Source: Pseudomonadota bacterium (GTDB lineage: Bacteria; Pseudomonadota; Alphaproteobacteria; Acetobacterales; Acetobacteraceae). Taken from it: a stretch of 7,248 bases of DNA. Below, one piece after another: positions 5,422 through 7,248 of the stretch (positions are counted from its first letter, which is position 1; every line of letters begins with the position of its first letter). The position numbers and the translations under genes were made by a program. The stretch is taken from the NCBI GenBank assembly GCA_021845835.1, contig JAJZVE010000227.1, forward strand, positions 1-7,248. The letters run 5' to 3'. Under the pieces are notes generated by a model. It searched no databases, was not told where the DNA came from, and saw only the letters and a program-made list of their open reading frames with translations.

Positions 5422-7248
5422 ATGGCACCACCGTTCGAGGGCATCGGCGCATCGGTCCGGCGCAAGGAGGATCTGCGCTTCATTTCCGGTCACGGCCACT
5501 ACACCGACGACATCAACCGCCCCGGCCAGCTGTACGCCTATCTCCGCCGCAGCGACCGGCCGCACGCGCGCATCGTCGCGCTCGACACGCGCGCTGCCGC
5601 GGCGGCCCCGGGCGTGGTGGCGATCTACACTGGCGCCGACTTCGCCAATATCGGCGGCCTGCCCTGCGGCTGGCAGATCCACAACAAGGACGGCTCGCCG
5701 ATGGCCGAGCCGAAGCATCCGGTGCTGGCCGACGGCCGCGTGCGCCATGTCGGCGACCCGATCGCCGTGGTGATCGCGGAATCGAAGCAGCAGGCGAAGG
5801 ACGCCGCCGAACTGCTGGCGATCGAGCTGGAGGATCTGCCCGCGGTCGCGAACGTGACCGACGCGGTGAAACCCGGCGCGCCGCTGCTGCATGAGGGCGC
5901 GACCGGCAACCTCTGCTACGACTGGCACATCGGCGACAAGGCCGCGGTGGACGCCGCGTTCGCGCAGGCGGCACACAAGGTCCACCTCGATCTCACCAAC
6001 AACCGGCTGATCCCGAACGCGATGGAGCCGCGCGCCGCGATCGGCGACTTCGATTCGAGCACCGGCGACTACACGCTGTACACCACCAGCCAGAACCCGC
6101 ACGTGATCCGGCTGCTGATGGGCGCCTTCGTGCTTGGCCTGCCGGAGCACAAGCTGCGCGTGGTCGCGCCCGACGTGGGCGGCGGCTTCGGCAGCAAGAT
6201 CTACCATTATGCCGAGGAGGCGGTCGTCACCTGGGCCGCCGGCAAGCTGAAGCGTCCGGTGAAATGGACCGCCGAGCGCGGCGAAAGCTTCATGTCCGAC
6301 GCACACGGCCGCGACCACGTCAGCACGGCGGAACTTGCACTCGACAAGGACGGCAGGTTCCTGGCGCTGCGCACGCACACGCTTGCCAACATGGGGGCCT
6401 ATCTCTCGACCTTCGCGCCGGCGGTGCCGACGTATCTGTACGCGACGCTGCTGGCCGGCGTGTACACGACGCCGGCGATCTATGCCGAGGTGAAGGCGGT
6501 GTTCACCAACACCGTTCCCGTCGATGCCTATCGCGGCGCCGGCCGGCCGGAGGCGGCGTTCCTGCTGGAGCGCCTGGTGGACGTCGTGGCACACGACACG
6601 GGGCTGGACCGCGTCGAGATCCGGCGCAAGAACTTCATCCCGCGCGACGCCTTCCCGTATCAGACGCCGGTGGCGCTGCAGTACGACAGCGGCGACTATT
6701 TCACCACGCTCGACGTGGCGCTGAAGCATGCCGACTGGGCGGGCTTTGCGCAGCGGCGCGCGGCGGCGGCGGCGCGGGGCAAGCTGCGCGGCATCGGCCT
6801 CTCGACCTATCTGGAGGCGTGCGGCATCGCGCCGTCCGCGGTGGCGGGCGCCCTCGGCGCGCGCGCGGGACTTTACGAAGTTGCCAATATCCGCGTGCAT
6901 CCGACCGGCAGCGTCAGCGTGTTCACCGGCACGCACAGCCACGGCCAGGGGCACGAGACGACGCTGGCGCAGCTGGTCACCGACCAGCTCGGCGTGCCGT
7001 TCGCGCAGGTCGATGTGGTGCATGGCGACACGGCGCGGATCCCGTTCGGCATGGGCACCTACGGCAGCCGCAGCCTCGCGGTCGGCGGTTCGGCGATGGT
7101 CAGGGCGATGGACAAGATCATTGCCAAGGGCAAGAAGATCGCCGCCCACCTGCTGGAAGCCGATGTCCGCGACATCGAATTCAAGGACGGCAGGTTCACC
7201 GTCGCCGGCACCGACAAGGTGAAGACGATCGGCGAGATCGCGCTGACC
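5422..7248 (+). CDS. Molybdopterin-binding large subunit, CoxL-like form II, 3' truncated by the window
   Basis: The frame is open from the ATG at 5422 to the right edge, giving 609 residues of a protein that is usually 750-810 long. It binds molybdopterin cytosine dinucleotide and hydroxylates a substrate with water. Visible landmarks, in order, are [13 protein letters not shown] at the N-terminus, the hammerhead domain (about 20-125), [11 protein letters not shown] (194-204), TSQNPH with Q224, the cofactor loop GGGFGSK (253-259), AYRGAGR (369-375), SHGQGHETT (506-514, Q509) and GTYGSRS (545-551). True CO dehydrogenases have AYRCSFR with a catalytic Cys; here that position is Gly372. This is therefore the form II type, whose members act on varied aldehydes, heterocycles or unknown substrates. 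The catalytic Glu lies beyond the window. The start is supported by the G-rich run at 5406-5413. Confidence 0.92.
   Translation, partial: MAPPFEGIGASVRRKEDLRFISGHGHYTDDINRPGQLYAYLRRSDRPHARIVALDTRAAAAAPGVVAIYTGADFANIGGLPCGWQIHNKDGSPMAEPKHPVLADGRVRHVGDPIAVVIAESKQQAKDAAELLAIELEDLPAVANVTDAVKPGAPLLHEGATGNLCYDWHIGDKAAVDAAFAQAAHKVHLDLTNNRLIPNAMEPRAAIGDFDSSTGDYTLYTTSQNPHVIRLLMGAFVLGLPEHKLRVVAPDVGGGFGSKIYHYAEEAVVTWAAGKLKRPVKWTAERGESFMSDAHGRDHVSTAELALDKDGRFLALRTHTLANMGAYLSTFAPAVPTYLYATLLAGVYTTPAIYAEVKAVFTNTVPVDAYRGAGRPEAAFLLERLVDVVAHDTGLDRVEIRRKNFIPRDAFPYQTPVALQYDSGDYFTTLDVALKHADWAGFAQRRAAAAARGKLRGIGLSTYLEACGIAPSAVAGALGARAGLYEVANIRVHPTGSVSVFTGTHSHGQGHETTLAQLVTDQLGVPFAQVDVVHGDTARIPFGMGTYGSRSLAVGGSAMVRAMDKIIAKGKKIAAHLLEADVRDIEFKDGRFTVAGTDKVKTIGEIALT

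Noticed and set aside
5290..7149. Minus-strand 619-codon open frame opposite the large subunit
   Set aside because: It is rich in Arg, His, Val and Ala without a recognisable domain, whereas the plus strand encodes an unmistakable molybdenum hydroxylase subunit over the same bases.
5422..7248. Calling the large subunit a carbon monoxide dehydrogenase (coxL)
   Set aside because: The AYRCSFR motif with its catalytic cysteine is absent; AYRGAGR is present instead.

Overview
This is a very GC-rich window (roughly 70% by eye) with strong G/C preference at third codon positions. It looks like bacterial chromosome from an alphaproteobacterium, plausibly of the Rhodospirillales/Acetobacteraceae type. 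That placement is inferred from base composition, the style of the partial YicC N-terminus and the gene families present; no rRNA or other taxonomic marker is here. No tRNA, rRNA, CRISPR array, insertion sequence or phage gene was seen.

Layout, left to right. (1) Positions 1-78, minus strand: the first 26 codons of a YicC/YloC-family gene that runs off the left edge. (2) Positions 215-1105, plus strand: a metallo-beta-lactamase-fold hydrolase of the methyl-parathion-hydrolase/AidC-like clade, divergent from yicC across a 136-base spacer. (3) Positions 1131-4594, minus strand: a compact four-gene run, read right to left as a GtrA-family membrane protein, a family 2 glycosyltransferase with two C-terminal membrane helices, a MepA-type periplasmic murein endopeptidase, and a YnfM-like MFS transporter. 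Gaps are 18 and 30 bases, then mepA and the MFS gene overlap by 4 bases (ATGA), so the run is probably one operon. It converges on the hydrolase gene. (4) Positions 4595-4856: a divergent intergenic region. (5) Positions 4857-7248, plus strand: the small [2Fe-2S] subunit and the first 609 residues of the molybdenum large subunit of a CO-dehydrogenase/xanthine-oxidase-family hydroxylase. The large subunit carries the form II signature AYRGAGR, so it should not be called a true CO dehydrogenase. It runs off the right edge before the catalytic Glu region.

How the genes may work together. The GtrA/GT2 pair resembles the flippase and undecaprenyl-phosphate glycosyltransferase of lipid-linked sugar modification systems, and MepA trims peptidoglycan, so the minus-strand run reads as a cell-envelope unit; the transporter's substrate is unknown. 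The two plus-strand oxidoreductase genes form a separate metabolic unit whose FAD or other electron-transfer partner is not visible. I recognise every gene at family level. I see no clear candidate for a wholly new system; the most useful loose ends are the form II substrate question, the missing partners of both clusters, and the reduced codon bias in gtrA.
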